Positions 27,216-37,050 of a stretch of DNA of 64,000 nt are shown here, in pieces. The stretch comes from Azonexus sp. (lineage in GTDB: Bacteria > Pseudomonadota > Gammaproteobacteria > Burkholderiales > Rhodocyclaceae). Made by a program: the position numbers and the translations under genes. The DNA lies in assembly GCA_031260295.1 (NCBI GenBank), contig JAIRKE010000010.1:1-64000 (forward strand). The letters run 5' to 3'. The stretch's first letter is position 1. Each line of letters starts with the position of its first letter. Under the pieces are notes generated by a model that was not told where the DNA came from, made no database searches, and was given only the letters and a program-made list of their open reading frames with translations.

Positions 27216-29950
27216 ACGAACCCGCCGTCCGTATCGAACACGTCACGCTGCGCTACGGCAAAACCGTCGCGCTCGCCGACGTGACGCAGGACGTGCCCGC
27301 CGGCCGCATGGTCGGGTTGATCGGCCCGGACGGCGTCGGCAAATCGAGCCTGCTGGCGCTGGTGGCCGGTTCGCGCGCGGTGCAGGAGGGCAAGGTGTGG
27401 GTGCTCGGTGGCGACATGGCGAGCAAGAAGCACCGCGACGCGGCCTGCCTGCGCATCGCCTACATGCCGCAGGGCTTGGGCAAGAATCTCTACCCCACGC
27501 TGTCGGTCGAAGAAAACCTGCAATTCTTCGGCCATCTTTTCGGCCACGATGCCAACGAGCGGCGACGGCGCATCGACACGCTGACGCGCGCGACGGGCCT
27601 CGATCCCTTCCTGGCGCGGCCCGCCGGCAAGCTCTCAGGCGGCATGAAACAGAAGCTCGGTCTGTGCTGTGCGTTGATTCACGACCCCGATCTGCTGATT
27701 CTCGACGAGCCGACCACCGGCGTCGATCCGCTGGCGCGCGCCCAGTTCTGGGATCTCATCAACGGCATCCGCCAGGAGCGGCCCACGATGAGCGTGATCG
27801 TCGCCACCGCCTACATGGACGAGGCGCAGGGATTCGACTGGCTGATGGCGATGGACGACGGCCAGATTCTCGCCACCGGCACGCCCGCTGAACTGCTGGC
27901 ACGCACGCACACGGACTCGCTCGAAGAAGCCTTCATCGCGCTACTGCCCGAGGCCAAGAAGCGCGGCCACCAGCCCGTCGAAATCACGCCATTGCAGGCC
28001 GACGAAAATGCCGAAATCGCCATCGAGGCGAAAGACCTGACGATGCGTTTCGGTGATTTCGTCGCGGTCGATCATGTGAGTTTTCGCATCCAGCGCGGCG
28101 AGATCTTCGGCTTTCTCGGCTCGAACGGTTGCGGCAAGTCGACCACGATGAAGATGCTCACGGGCCTCTTGCCCTCAACCGAGGGCAAAGCCTGGCTGTT
28201 CGGCCACGAAGTCGACCCGCGCGACATCGACACGCGGCGGCGCGTCGGCTACATGTCGCAGGCATTCTCGCTCTACTGCGAACTGACTGTGCGCCAGAAC
28301 CTGGTGCTGCACGCCCGGCTCTTTCACGTGCCCGAAACCGAGATCGATGCACGTGTCGCCGAAATGGTCGAACGCTTCGATCTCGCCGAGGCACTCGACA
28401 CGCTGCCCGACAATCTGCCGCTCGGCGTGCGCCAGCGGCTCTCGCTCGCAGTAGCGATGGTGCACAAGCCGGAGCTGCTGATTCTCGACGAACCGACCTC
28501 CGGCGTTGATCCCGTCGCGCGCGACAACTTCTGGCGGCTGCTCATCACGCTGGCGCGCGAGGACCAGGTCACGATTTTCATCTCGACCCACTTCATGAAC
28601 GAAGCCGGGCGCTGCGACCGCATCTCGCTGATGCACGCTGGCCGCGTGCTGGTCAGCGACACGCCCGACGCCATCACAGAAGGGCGCGGCGCAGCGACGC
28701 TGGAAGAAGCCTTCATCGCCTATCTTGTCGATGCCGACGCCGGCGCGCACGAGAGCGCGAGCGGCGAGCTTGCCACACTCGGCGAGCCGGCCCATTCCGT
28801 CGTTGAAGCCAGGCCAGCGCGGCAGCGCTTCAGCTTCCAGCGCGCCTTCAGCTACATGTGGCGCGAGTCGCTCGAACTGCGCCGCGACCCGGTGCGTGCC
28901 ACGCTGGCGCTTGTGGGTTCCTTGTTGCTGCTGTTCGTGATGGGCTTCGGCATCAGCATGGACGTGGAAGATCTGCGCTTCGCCGTGCTCGACCTCGACC
29001 AGACCACGCTGTCGCAAAACTACGAACTGAATATTGCCGGTTCGCGCTACTTCATCGAGCAGCCGCCGATCACCGACTACGCGCAAATGGATCGCCGCCT
29101 GCGCAGCGGCGAAATCGCGCTGGCGCTGGAAATACCGCCTGGCTTTGCCCGCGACGTAGCGCGCGGCGCGTCCGTCGACATCGGCGCGTGGATCGACGGC
29201 TCGATGCCGCAACGCGCGGAGACGGTGCGTGGCTACGTGCTCGGCCTGCACCAGGGATGGCTGCTGGAACAAGCGCGGCAACGCCTTGGTTCAAGCGTGC
29301 AAGCGCCCGTTTCGGTTGAAACGCGCTTTCGCTACAACCCGGACGTGAAGAGCCTGCCGGCCATGGTGCCCGCCGTGATCCCGCTGCTGCTGATGATGAT
29401 GCCGGCCATGCTGACCGCGCTCGCCGTGGTGCGCGAAAAAGAACTCGGTTCGATCATCAACCTCTATGTGACGCCCGTGACACGCCTCGAATTCCTGCTC
29501 GGCAAGCAGGCGCCCTACGTGCTGCTGGCGCTGCTCAATTTTCTCCTGATGACGCTACTGGCCATCACCCTGTTCGGCGTGCCGCTCAAAGGCAGCTTCC
29601 CGACGCTCGCCGCCGCGGCCGTGCTCTACTGCCTGTGCTCGACGGCCATCGGCCTGTTCGTGTCGACCTTCACCAAGAACCAGATCGCTGCGCTCTTCGT
29701 CACAATGATCGGCACGATGATCCCCGCGGTACAGTTCTCGGGCATGCTCACGCCCGTCTCCTCGCTGGAGGGCGCGGGACGCCTGATCGGCCAGATCTAT
29801 CCGACCAGCCACATGTTGACGATCAGCCGCGGCGTGTTCAGCAAGGCGCTGAGCTTCCCCGACCTCCACGCCTCCTTCTGGCCGCTCGCGCTCGCCTTCC
29901 CCATCGTCATCGGCGTCACCGTCATGCTGCTCAAAAAGCAGGAAACCTGA
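27212..29950 (+). CDS. RbbA-like ABC transporter: two ATPase domains fused to an ABC-2 permease
   Basis: 912 residues. ATPase 1 (about 5-235) has GPDGVGKSS and [13 protein letters not shown]. ATPase 2 (about 270-505) has [14 protein letters not shown], the signature-like [13 protein letters not shown] and [13 protein letters not shown]. From about 550 comes an ABC-2 membrane unit with one helix ([20 protein letters not shown]), a large periplasmic loop and a helical bundle ([20 protein letters not shown] onward). This is the architecture of RbbA/YhiH, which in E. coli is also called ribosome-associated ATPase. Here the HlyD and NodT neighbours argue for export. ATG 27212 overlaps the HlyD stop. 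Confidence 0.93.
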   Translation: MNEPAVRIEHVTLRYGKTVALADVTQDVPAGRMVGLIGPDGVGKSSLLALVAGSRAVQEGKVWVLGGDMASKKHRDAACLRIAYMPQGLGKNLYPTLSVEENLQFFGHLFGHDANERRRRIDTLTRATGLDPFLARPAGKLSGGMKQKLGLCCALIHDPDLLILDEPTTGVDPLARAQFWDLINGIRQERPTMSVIVATAYMDEAQGFDWLMAMDDGQILATGTPAELLARTHTDSLEEAFIALLPEAKKRGHQPVEITPLQADENAEIAIEAKDLTMRFGDFVAVDHVSFRIQRGEIFGFLGSNGCGKSTTMKMLTGLLPSTEGKAWLFGHEVDPRDIDTRRRVGYMSQAFSLYCELTVRQNLVLHARLFHVPETEIDARVAEMVERFDLAEALDTLPDNLPLGVRQRLSLAVAMVHKPELLILDEPTSGVDPVARDNFWRLLITLAREDQVTIFISTHFMNEAGRCDRISLMHAGRVLVSDTPDAITEGRGAATLEEAFIAYLVDADAGAHESASGELATLGEPAHSVVEARPARQRFSFQRAFSYMWRESLELRRDPVRATLALVGSLLLLFVMGFGISMDVEDLRFAVLDLDQTTLSQNYELNIAGSRYFIEQPPITDYAQMDRRLRSGEIALALEIPPGFARDVARGASVDIGAWIDGSMPQRAETVRGYVLGLHQGWLLEQARQRLGSSVQAPVSVETRFRYNPDVKSLPAMVPAVIPLLLMMMPAMLTALAVVREKELGSIINLYVTPVTRLEFLLGKQAPYVLLALLNFLLMTLLAITLFGVPLKGSFPTLAAAAVLYCLCSTAIGLFVSTFTKNQIAALFVTMIGTMIPAVQFSGMLTPVSSLEGAGRLIGQIYPTSHMLTISRGVFSKALSFPDLHASFWPLALAFPIVIGVTVMLLKKQET

Positions 29951-29951
29951 C

Positions 29952-31079
29952 ATGGGCCGCCATCTCGCCAACATCTACCGCCTCGGCGTCAAGGAACTCT
30001 GGAGCCTTGCGCGCGACCCGATGCTATCGATCTTCATCGTCTTCTCGTTTACGGCGGCGATCTATTCCTCGGCCACGGCAATACCCGAATCGCTGCACAT
30101 GGCCCCCATCGCCGTCATCGACAACGACGTCTCGCCACTCTCGCAGCGCATCATCGACGCCTTTTTCCCGCCGCACTTCCTGACGCCGACGCACATCACG
30201 CCCGCCGAGGCCGATGCCGGCATGGACGCGGGCCGTTACACCTTCGTCCTCAACATTCCGCCCAACCTGCAACGCGACGTGCTCGCCGGCCGCGCCGCCG
30301 AGGTCCAACTCAATGTCGACGCCACACGCATGAGCCAGGCGTTCACCGGCAGCGGCTACATCCAGCAGATGATCGGCGACGAAGTGCGCACCTTCGCCAA
30401 CCGCTATCGCGCGCCGGTGGCAGCGCCCGTCGATCTGGCGGTACGCATGCGCTTCAACCCCAATCTCACCCAGGGATGGTTCGGCTCGCTGATGGAACTC
30501 ATCAACAACGTCACCATGCTCTCCATCATCCTCACCGGCGCGGCGCTGATCCGCGAGCGCGAGCACGGCACCATCGAACACCTGCTCGTCATGCCCGTCA
30601 CGCCCACCGAAATCATGCTCGCCAAGGTCTGGTCGATGGGAATCGTCGTGCTCGTGGCGGTGGCGTTTTCACTCACCTTCATCGTGCGCGGCGCGCTGCA
30701 CGTGCCCATCGAAGGATCGGTGCCGCTCTTTCTCGCCGGCGCGGCGCTGCACCTGTTCGCCACCACCTCAATGGGCATCTTCATGGCCACGCTGGCGCGC
30801 AGCATGCCGCAATTCGGCATGCTGCTGGTGCTCGTGATCATGCCGCTGCAAATGCTCTCGGGCGGCAACACGCCGCGCGAGTCCATGCCGCAGTTCGCCC
30901 AGGACATCATGCTGGCGGCGCCCACCACGCACTTCGTCGAATTGAGCCAAGCCATCCTCTACCGCGGCGCTGGCATCGAGGTCGTCTGGCCGCAATTCCT
31001 GTGGCTCGCGGCCATCGGCGGCCTGCTGTTTTCGTTCTCGCTGATGCGCTTCCGCAAGACCTTGAGCCAGATGGCCTGA
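29952..31079 (+). CDS. ABC-2 type permease, YhhJ-like
   Basis: 375 residues: an N-terminal membrane helix (LSIFIVFSFTAAIYSSATAI), a periplasmic domain of about 130 residues, then five or six helices (LMELINNVTMLSIILTGAAL; VVLVAVAFSLTFIVRG; GMLLVLVIMPLQMLSGGNTP). It pairs with the permease half of the RbbA-like protein to make the heterodimeric channel, completing a nodT-hlyD-rbbA-yhhJ operon. It starts two bases after the previous stop. Confidence 0.92.
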   Translation: MGRHLANIYRLGVKELWSLARDPMLSIFIVFSFTAAIYSSATAIPESLHMAPIAVIDNDVSPLSQRIIDAFFPPHFLTPTHITPAEADAGMDAGRYTFVLNIPPNLQRDVLAGRAAEVQLNVDATRMSQAFTGSGYIQQMIGDEVRTFANRYRAPVAAPVDLAVRMRFNPNLTQGWFGSLMELINNVTMLSIILTGAALIREREHGTIEHLLVMPVTPTEIMLAKVWSMGIVVLVAVAFSLTFIVRGALHVPIEGSVPLFLAGAALHLFATTSMGIFMATLARSMPQFGMLLVLVIMPLQMLSGGNTPRESMPQFAQDIMLAAPTTHFVELSQAILYRGAGIEVVWPQFLWLAAIGGLLFSFSLMRFRKTLSQMA

Positions 31080-31176
31080 TCTCGCCCCGCCGAAGCCGAA
31101 TACGGATCACATTAACCCGGCAATTCAGCACATTCATTTTATTGAATCGGCATGCAAGCGTGCCTATGGCCGGCTG

Positions 31177-31380
31177 GTGGTCGTGGTCGGCGAGCGCGCG
31201 GCGCTGGCCCTGATCGGTGAATTTGGCGGCGTCGAAATCTTTATCCCCAACCTGGCGGCGGTGCTGAAAGCCTATCAGCAAGACCGGATCATTGAAGAAT
31301 TCGACCGCCTGACGACCGTCGATTGGCCTAACCGGATCATTGGATATCGTCACTCGGGAGATGTGATGATCGGGCCATAG
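31177..31380 (+). CDS. Mor-like regulator fragment or small orphan protein
   Basis: The frame without a good start runs from about 31102 (TDHINPAIQHIHFIESACKR) to TAG at 31380; the first usable codon is GTG 31177. ERAALALIGEFGGVEIFIPN resembles the F-G-G-x-x-x-x-I-P core of phage Mu Mor/C-type activators, and the sequence then continues NRIIGYRHSGDVMIGP. No Shine-Dalgarno or ATG supports translation, so it is probably a decayed or truncated gene. A long antisense frame across the same bases is considered a shadow. The family suggestion is tentative. Confidence 0.35.
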   Translation: MVVVGERAALALIGEFGGVEIFIPNLAAVLKAYQQDRIIEEFDRLTTVDWPNRIIGYRHSGDVMIGP

Positions 31381-31615
31381 GTGACCGTGAGACGCACGCC
31401 ATAACGGTTGCACTTCGCGCCCCACCCATGGCGGCCCCTCCGGATTTCGCTTTCTCCTTCTTCCGGGAGGTTCCTTCTTCCACCTTGCAGCCCGAATCTG
31501 TGCCAGTTTTGTTTGTACACGATTTCCGAAATTTTTACGTTCACTCACACCGGCGGGGCTTTGTTTTTTTGGACTTTTCCCAGCCATGACATAGCGCTTA
31601 CCGCTTCGGCACACG

Positions 31616-31660
31616 ACACTGTATTTAGTCAACGGATTGCACGGACCTACTATAGGTAGT
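31616..31660 (+). promoter_or_regulatory. Candidate NrdR-type boxes upstream of nrdJ
   Basis: The 343-base leader (31381-31723) has no gene. At 31616-31631 ACACTGTATTTAGTCA matches 12 of 16 positions of the NrdR box consensus acaCwAtATaTwGtgt as I recall it. A second palindrome, ACCTA-CTA-TAGGT, sits at 31645-31657. NrdR represses ribonucleotide reductase genes, usually through paired boxes, so the place fits, but the second match is poor. No cobalamin riboswitch elements were recognised. Confidence 0.35.
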
Positions 31661-31723
31661 AGATTACTGCCCATTCGAAAACCTGGAAGTCCATTGACAA
31701 ATCGCCACGCCGAGGAGCAAGAA

Positions 31724-34612
31724 ATGAGCCCAGTCGCCGAACAACTCTCGCTGACCGACATCCCCGCCCCACCACAATTCGCCCCCCTGCAGGAGCAGGA
31801 AATCTCCGGCGAGGTACTGATCGAGAAATATGCCAAAGGCAAAGAAACCAATGTTCACGACGTGCGTAAGCGCGTTGCCTGGGCGCTGGCGCAAGTCGAG
31901 CAGGAGAAGGATCAGGCGCATTGGGAAAGCCGCTTCCTGTGGGCCCAGGAAAACGGCTTCATCCCGGCCGGCCGCATCAACTCCGCCGCCGGCACCGACT
32001 TGCAGGCAACGCTGATCAACTGCTTCGTGCAGCCGGTCGGCGACTCCATCGTCGAAAACGTCGACGGCCGCCCCGGCATCTACACCGCGCTCGCCCAGGC
32101 CGCCGAAACGATGCGTCGCGGTGGCGGCGTCGGCTACGACTTCTCGTCGATCCGGCCGCAGGGCGCCCGCGTCAAGGGTACCCAGTCGCGCGCTTCCGGC
32201 CCGGTATCCTACATGCGCGTCTTCGACCGCTCCTGCGAAACCGTCGAATCCGCCGGTGCCCGCCGCGGTGCCCAGATGGGCGTGCTGCGCTGCGACCATC
32301 CGGATATCGAGGACTTCATCCATGCCAAGGACCACGGCGACCTGACCAATTTCAACATTTCCATCGGCGTCACCGATGGCTTCATGGAAGCGGTGGACGC
32401 CGACGGCTTCGCCGAACTGGTGCACCGCGCCGAGCCGAACGCCGACATGAAGGCCGACGGCGCCTACCAGCGCGACGACGGCACCTGGGTCTACCGCAAG
32501 GTGCGCGCCCGCGACCTGTGGGATCAGGTGATGAAATCCACCTACGACCACGCCGAGCCGGGCATCCTGTTCCTCGACCGGATGAACAAGGACAACAACC
32601 TCAATTACTGCGAAGTGATCGAGGCCACCAATCCCTGCGCCGAACAACCACTGCCGCCCTATGGCTGCTGCTGCCTGGGCTCGATCAACCTCACGCTGTT
32701 CATCCGCGACCCCTTCTCCGACAAGGCTTCCTTCGATTTCGATGCCTTTGCCGAAGTGGTTCGTATCTCCACCCGCATGCTCGACAACGTGCTCGACGCC
32801 ACCCACTGGCCGCTCGAACGCCAGGCCCAGGAAGCCGCCAACAAGCGCCGCGTCGGCCTCGGCTTCACCGGCCTGGGCGACGCCCTAGCCATGCTGCGCC
32901 TCAAGTACGACAAGCCGGAAGCCCGCGCCATGGCTGCGCGCATCAGCGAATTCATGCGCGACACTGCCTACCTGTACTCGGTCGACATGGCCCAGGAGCG
33001 TGGCGCCTTCCCGCTGTTCAACGCCGAACTTTACCTCTCCGGCGGCAACTTCGCCTCGCGCCTGCCGGCCGAGGTCAAGGCCGAAATCCGCAAGCACGGC
33101 CTGCGTAACTCGCACCTGCTGTCGATCGCGCCAACCGGCACCATCTCGCTGGCCTTCGCCGACAACGCCTCGAACGGCATCGAGCCGCCGTTCTCCTGGA
33201 CCTACAGCCGCAAAAAGCGCATGCCGGACGGCACGATCAAGGAATACTCGGTCGAAGACTACGCTTGGCGCCTGTACAAGCATCAGGGTGGCGACGTCGC
33301 CAAGCTGCCGGACTACTTCGTCACGGCCCTGGAAATCTCCGCCAAGGCCCACGCCGACATGGTTGCCGCCGTCGCCCCATACATCGACACCTCGATCTCG
33401 AAGACCGTCAACGTACCGGCCGACTACCCCTACGAAGATTTCCAGGATCTCTACATGCAAGCCTGGAAGGCCGGCCTCAAGGGCCTGGCCACCTACCGCC
33501 CGAACAGCGTGCTCGGCTCGGTGCTCTCCGTCGAGCCGGCCAAGGAAACCACCGACGACGCCAAGGCGCCGCAGGACTTCGTCTCCGATGCCAACCGCCG
33601 TCTATCGATCAAGAACCTGCCGGCACCGGTGCTCTCCAGCCTGCGCTGGCCGGGCCGCCCGAACCTGCCGGAAGGCAACCTGTGCTGGACCTACATGGTC
33701 GACTCGCCGATCGGCCGATTCGCCCTGTTCGTCGGTCACGTCGAACCGGAAGGCCGCGCCTGGCCGTTCGAAGTCTGGGCCAACGGCCCAGCCGAACCGC
33801 GCGGTCTCGGTGCCGTCGCCAAGACCCTGTCCATGGACATGCGCGCCAACGACCACGGCTGGCTGGAAATGAAGCTCGACGCCCTGGCCAAAACGCCGGG
33901 CGATTCCTTCGACATGCCGATGCCGCCGCATGGCGAAAAGAAACGCATGCCCTCCGTCGTCTCGGCCATGGCCCAAGTCATCCGCTGGCGCGTCGAGCAA
34001 CTCGGCGCGCTCGCTCATGACGGCCCAACCCCGGTCAAGGATGCTCTGTTCAGCACCAAAGAACCGAAGACCGGCACCGACGGCACCCTGTCCTGGACGG
34101 TCGACGTCAATAACGCCTCGACCGGCGAGGATTTCGTCCTCGGCCTCAAAGAAATCACCCTGCCCGACGGTGTCACCCGCCCCTACTCGATGTGGCTATC
34201 CGGCAACTACCCACGCGCCCTCGACGGCCTGTGCAAGCTGCTGTCGCTCGACATGCGCGTCATTGATCCGGCCTGGATCGGCATGAAATTGCGCAAACTG
34301 CTCGACTACTCCGAGCCCTTCGGCGACTTCATGGCCTTCGTTCCCGGCTCGCGCAAACAGCAGACCTACCCGTCAACGGTCGCCTACATCGCCCAATTGA
34401 TCATCCACCGCTACGCCATGCTCGGCATCCTCGACGAAGCCGGCTTCCCGCTACAGCAGATGGGCATCCTCGAAGCGCCGGAAGACACCAGCAGCAACAA
34501 GGTGCTGCCGACCCAGGGCAAGCTGTGCGGCGAATGCGGCAACCACACCATGATCCGCAAGGATGGCTGCGATTTCTGTACCGCTTGTGGGGCGGTGGGG
34601 ACTTGCGGGTAA
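31724..34612 (+). CDS. nrdJ: Adenosylcobalamin-dependent (class II) ribonucleotide reductase
   Basis: Makes deoxyribonucleotides with or without oxygen using a B12-generated thiyl radical. 962 residues. Motifs: [12 protein letters not shown] (first redox Cys, about 98), a radical-site region at [20 protein letters not shown] (about 303, Cys and Glu), and C-terminal redox cysteines in [20 protein letters not shown] ending ACGAVGTCG. Between them, about 625-770 and 786-930, are two copies of the same module (compare [19 protein letters not shown] with [19 protein letters not shown]), the TSCPD-type extension duplicated. ATG 31724 has GAGGAG upstream; the longer frame is rejected. Use of class II RNR implies B12 supply. 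Confidence 0.95.
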   Translation: MSPVAEQLSLTDIPAPPQFAPLQEQEISGEVLIEKYAKGKETNVHDVRKRVAWALAQVEQEKDQAHWESRFLWAQENGFIPAGRINSAAGTDLQATLINCFVQPVGDSIVENVDGRPGIYTALAQAAETMRRGGGVGYDFSSIRPQGARVKGTQSRASGPVSYMRVFDRSCETVESAGARRGAQMGVLRCDHPDIEDFIHAKDHGDLTNFNISIGVTDGFMEAVDADGFAELVHRAEPNADMKADGAYQRDDGTWVYRKVRARDLWDQVMKSTYDHAEPGILFLDRMNKDNNLNYCEVIEATNPCAEQPLPPYGCCCLGSINLTLFIRDPFSDKASFDFDAFAEVVRISTRMLDNVLDATHWPLERQAQEAANKRRVGLGFTGLGDALAMLRLKYDKPEARAMAARISEFMRDTAYLYSVDMAQERGAFPLFNAELYLSGGNFASRLPAEVKAEIRKHGLRNSHLLSIAPTGTISLAFADNASNGIEPPFSWTYSRKKRMPDGTIKEYSVEDYAWRLYKHQGGDVAKLPDYFVTALEISAKAHADMVAAVAPYIDTSISKTVNVPADYPYEDFQDLYMQAWKAGLKGLATYRPNSVLGSVLSVEPAKETTDDAKAPQDFVSDANRRLSIKNLPAPVLSSLRWPGRPNLPEGNLCWTYMVDSPIGRFALFVGHVEPEGRAWPFEVWANGPAEPRGLGAVAKTLSMDMRANDHGWLEMKLDALAKTPGDSFDMPMPPHGEKKRMPSVVSAMAQVIRWRVEQLGALAHDGPTPVKDALFSTKEPKTGTDGTLSWTVDVNNASTGEDFVLGLKEITLPDGVTRPYSMWLSGNYPRALDGLCKLLSLDMRVIDPAWIGMKLRKLLDYSEPFGDFMAFVPGSRKQQTYPSTVAYIAQLIIHRYAMLGILDEAGFPLQQMGILEAPEDTSSNKVLPTQGKLCGECGNHTMIRKDGCDFCTACGAVGTCG

Positions 34613-34651
34613 GGGGGAGCACGGTATGAGTTATGCATCGGAAGAGGTTCT

Positions 34652-35431
34652 ATGGCTACTTGCTTTGTGATTCAACCCTTTGACTCGGGAAAATTCGACA
34701 AACGCTTCGATGACGTTTATGTTCCCGCTATCGAAGCAGCGGGCCTCGAGGCTTACCGAGTTGATCGTGATCCAGGCGTAGAGGTACCGATCGAAGCCAT
34801 CGAAGAAGGTATTCGTAACGCCGCCGTCTGCCTTGCTGATATAACGACTGACAATCCAAATGTTTGGTACGAACTTGGATTCGCCTTCGCAACTGGGCGT
34901 CCGGTGATTATGATTTGCTCCAATGAACGGGCATCTGCCAAATACCCATTCGATATCCAGCACCGAACGGTACTCAATTACAAGCCTGAATCACCAAGTG
35001 ATTTCGACAGTCTCAAGTCTGCTTTGCGCGAGCGCATCAAAGCGATGCTGAATAAATCTGAAGCACTTCGCCAAATCGCAGAAGCCGATCAAATTGCGCC
35101 AACTCAAGGGTTATCACAAACTGAATTGATGGTACTCGCGATTCTCGCAGGCGACACTGCATTTCCAGACGCATCGACTACGTTGTACACCCTCAAAGAA
35201 AACTCCGAGCGTTCAGGCCTAACCGCGATTGGGTTTTCGCTCGCATTCCGGCGATTGACAGCAAAAAATTTTATTGAAGTAGCTGAGGAGTGGGACGAAT
35301 ATCGAGACCATTCATACAGAACAGCACGACTTACCCAAACTGCTTGGAGCTGGATTGAAAGTAACGAATCGCTGTTTGTGCTGTTAAAGAAGCCGTCTCC
35401 CCAAACTTTCGATAATGAACTGCCATTCTAG
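34652..35431 (+). CDS. TIR/deoxyribosyltransferase-like domain fused to a winged helix
   Basis: 259 residues. Residues 1-110 have a Rossmann-like fold: CFVIQPFDSGKFDKRFDDVY, AIEAAGLEAYRVDRDPG, IEEGIRNAAVCLADITTDNP, NVWYELGFAFATGRPVIMIC. The pattern F-V-I-x-P-F, then A-D-I-T-x-x-N-P-N-V-x-Y-E-L-G, is that of nucleoside 2-deoxyribosyltransferase-like/TIR-like domains found in stand-alone stress or defence proteins, with the conserved Glu in YELG. Residues 150-250 look like a winged helix (LSQTELMVLAILAGD, LTAIGFSLAFRRLTAKNFIE). The gene is A+T-richer than its neighbours (30 of 60 G+C in the line at 34861 against 37 of 60 at 33661), suggesting transfer. The function, perhaps NAD or nucleotide cleavage, is inferred only. 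Confidence 0.7.
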   Translation: MATCFVIQPFDSGKFDKRFDDVYVPAIEAAGLEAYRVDRDPGVEVPIEAIEEGIRNAAVCLADITTDNPNVWYELGFAFATGRPVIMICSNERASAKYPFDIQHRTVLNYKPESPSDFDSLKSALRERIKAMLNKSEALRQIAEADQIAPTQGLSQTELMVLAILAGDTAFPDASTTLYTLKENSERSGLTAIGFSLAFRRLTAKNFIEVAEEWDEYRDHSYRTARLTQTAWSWIESNESLFVLLKKPSPQTFDNELPF

Positions 35432-35471
35432 ACGACCGCCCCGGCTTCACGCCGGCAAAACTAGGGTGCTC

Positions 35472-35627
35472 ATGCACCCGATCGACACCATCGAAGGAGG
35501 GTTGACGCAGGTCGAGGAGCGGCTTCTTCAGGAATTGACCATCGGAGCGGGGGCCTCGAAAGTCCGCATCTGGGTCGGAAAGCCGCTCACCGATGCCGAA
35601 GTCGCCGCGAAGCTCAAGGGGCGTTAA
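35472..35627 (+). CDS. Small protein of unknown function
   Basis: 51 residues from ATG 35472: MHPIDTIEGGLTQVEERLLQ, ELTIGAGASKVRIWVGKPLT and DAEVAAKLKGR. It has an amphipathic helix followed by a short strand and a second helix. No family was recognised. A weak GGGTG precedes the ATG. It could be a fragment of a larger gene, because the frame is open upstream to 35415. It lies between the TIR-like gene and the Pmp3 gene on the same strand. Confidence 0.35.
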   Translation: MHPIDTIEGGLTQVEERLLQELTIGAGASKVRIWVGKPLTDAEVAAKLKGR

Positions 35628-35673
35628 AGTAGTAAGCATTTCATCCGAACTCATTTTTAAAAGGTAGAAAGTC

Positions 35674-35871
35674 ATGCGTCTTTTGCTAGCCATATTTTTG
35701 CCGTTCGTTGCTTTCTTTACCATCGGCCGCCCTATTGCCGGCATCATGTGCCTCATCCTGCAAATTACCTTGATCGGTTGGCTACCAGCCGCCATTTGGG
35801 CCGTCTATGTACTGGGGCAGTACCAAACTGACAAGAAAATCGAAAAAGCACTGACGGGCACGAAGTCCTGA
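35674..35871 (+). CDS. YqaE/Pmp3-family small membrane protein
   Basis: 65 residues with two membrane helices: LLLAIFLPFVAFFTIGRPIA and GIMCLILQITLIGWLPAAIW, then AVYVLGQYQ and a charged tail. The L-P-F-x-A-F-F, G-W-L-P and A-x-Y-V pattern is that of the stress-induced Pmp3/YqaE family, linked in other organisms to membrane potential and ion stress. AAGG lies 9 bases before the ATG. Confidence 0.82.
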   Translation: MRLLLAIFLPFVAFFTIGRPIAGIMCLILQITLIGWLPAAIWAVYVLGQYQTDKKIEKALTGTKS

Positions 35872-35925
35872 CCCGCCAGCCGAGCAGTCCCATGCCCGGC
35901 ACCGTTCCCAATCACGGAGGATGCA

Positions 35926-36156
35926 ATGGAAACCAACTTGCACACGATGAGCAACCTGTTCTCCCAACTCGGCTTGCCCGCGGCGCCGGAGGCCATCGAC
36001 GAGTTCATTGCCGCACACCGTCCGCTACCCAACGATATCGCACTGTACCGGGCACCGTTCTGGAACAGCACCCAGCGCAGCTTCCTGAAAGAGGAAATCA
36101 TCGGCGACGCCGACTGGGCCGGCGTTATTGACGAATTGAACGCCCGCTTGCGCTAA
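35926..36156 (+). CDS. DUF2789-family protein
   Basis: 76 residues: LHTMSNLFSQLGLPAAPEAI, FIAAHRPLPNDIALYRAPFW and a C-terminal DADWAGVIDELNARLR. This matches the DUF2789 pattern (T-M-x-x-L-F-x-Q-L-G-L, then H-x-P-L-P, then A-P-F-W). The function is unknown. GGAGG lies about 6 bases before ATG 35926. It is convergent with alkA, with only three bases between the stops. Confidence 0.85.
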   Translation: METNLHTMSNLFSQLGLPAAPEAIDEFIAAHRPLPNDIALYRAPFWNSTQRSFLKEEIIGDADWAGVIDELNARLR

Positions 36157-36159
36157 CGG

Positions 36160-37050
36160 TTAGGCCGACAGGGCCAACGAGGCCCACAGGTGGGCAGCGA
36201 CCAGCGCCCGCCACGGAGCAAAGGGCATCAGCCAGGCCTGCGCCGCTTTGGCATCCGGCGTACCGGTCATGCCGATGAGGCGGCCGAGACCGCGGCGCAC
36301 GGCGGCGTCGCCGTGCAGCGAACCATCCAGCCAGCCGTAGCCACGCAACAGAACGTAATCAACTGTCCACGGCCCGATACCGCGCACGGCCAGTAAGCAT
36401 TCACGTATTTCCCCGGCCGGTGGCTCCATCAGCCAGTCATCGAGCGGCAAGGCACCTTCTACCACCAGCCGGCTGACGGCCAGCAAGGTCTGCGCCTTGC
36501 TGCCGGAAAAGCCGGCGGCCCGCAGTGCCGCCTCGTCCAGCACTACTAGCCGCTCGGCATCCGGATAGCAGACCAGGCCGCCGGAATGTCGCGGCCCAGC
36601 CGCCAACAGCAGCTTGCGGCGCAGGGAGATAGCGACACCGAGGCTGATCTGCTGGCCGGTCACGGCCCAGGTCAGGGCTTCGAACGGCGTCGCTGCCAGC
36701 GGCACGCGCAGGCCGGATTGGCGGACCAGCAATGGTCCGAGTTGCGGATGAGCGGCATGCGCCCGCTCGAAGGCTACAACCGGCTGGTCGAGGCCGAGCA
36801 GGCGGCGGACGGTGGAAACCAGTGCGGTATCATCGGCCCGGCCGCCGTCGACGGCCAGTTCGGCTTCGGCCACGCCGTCAGCGAAGGCGATCCTGAGGCA
36901 GGCAGGCCGTCCCTGCCAGATCAACCCTTTGCTCAGGCAACCGGGACCGGTGCGTTCGCCGATTACCTGGCAGTCGCGGCCGTGGAAAGCAAGCACGTCG
37001 GCCGTCCGAAAATTGGGCGGCAGGTCGAGCCGGCAGCGTACCACCGCCAT
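36160..37050 (-). CDS. alkA: DNA-3-methyladenine glycosylase II
   Basis: Base-excision repair enzyme that removes alkylated purines. 296 residues. The N-terminal AlkA domain is followed by the helix-hairpin-helix glycosylase core: FEALTWAVTGQQISLGVAIS, LLAVRGIGPWTVDYVLLRGY (HhH) and SLHGDAAVRRGLGRLIG with the catalytic Asp. ATG 37050 overlaps the alkB stop (TGATG), so the pair is translationally coupled; an in-frame ATG at 37086 would start inside alkB. The alkB-alkA order makes a compact alkylation-repair operon; no ada is seen. Confidence 0.92.
   Translation of the reverse strand: MAVVRCRLDLPPNFRTADVLAFHGRDCQVIGERTGPGCLSKGLIWQGRPACLRIAFADGVAEAELAVDGGRADDTALVSTVRRLLGLDQPVVAFERAHAAHPQLGPLLVRQSGLRVPLAATPFEALTWAVTGQQISLGVAISLRRKLLLAAGPRHSGGLVCYPDAERLVVLDEAALRAAGFSGSKAQTLLAVSRLVVEGALPLDDWLMEPPAGEIRECLLAVRGIGPWTVDYVLLRGYGWLDGSLHGDAAVRRGLGRLIGMTGTPDAKAAQAWLMPFAPWRALVAAHLWASLALSA

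Noticed and set aside
31381..31723. Possible cobalamin riboswitch ahead of nrdJ
   Set aside because: B12-dependent RNR genes are sometimes linked to one, but no B12-box-like sequence or multi-stem layout was recognised.
30907..31851. Long minus-strand open frame across the exporter end and the nrdJ leader
   Set aside because: It is antisense to yhhJ-like and nrdJ codons. Only its Lys/Arg-rich middle (31400-31590) looks at all protein-like, with no supported start.
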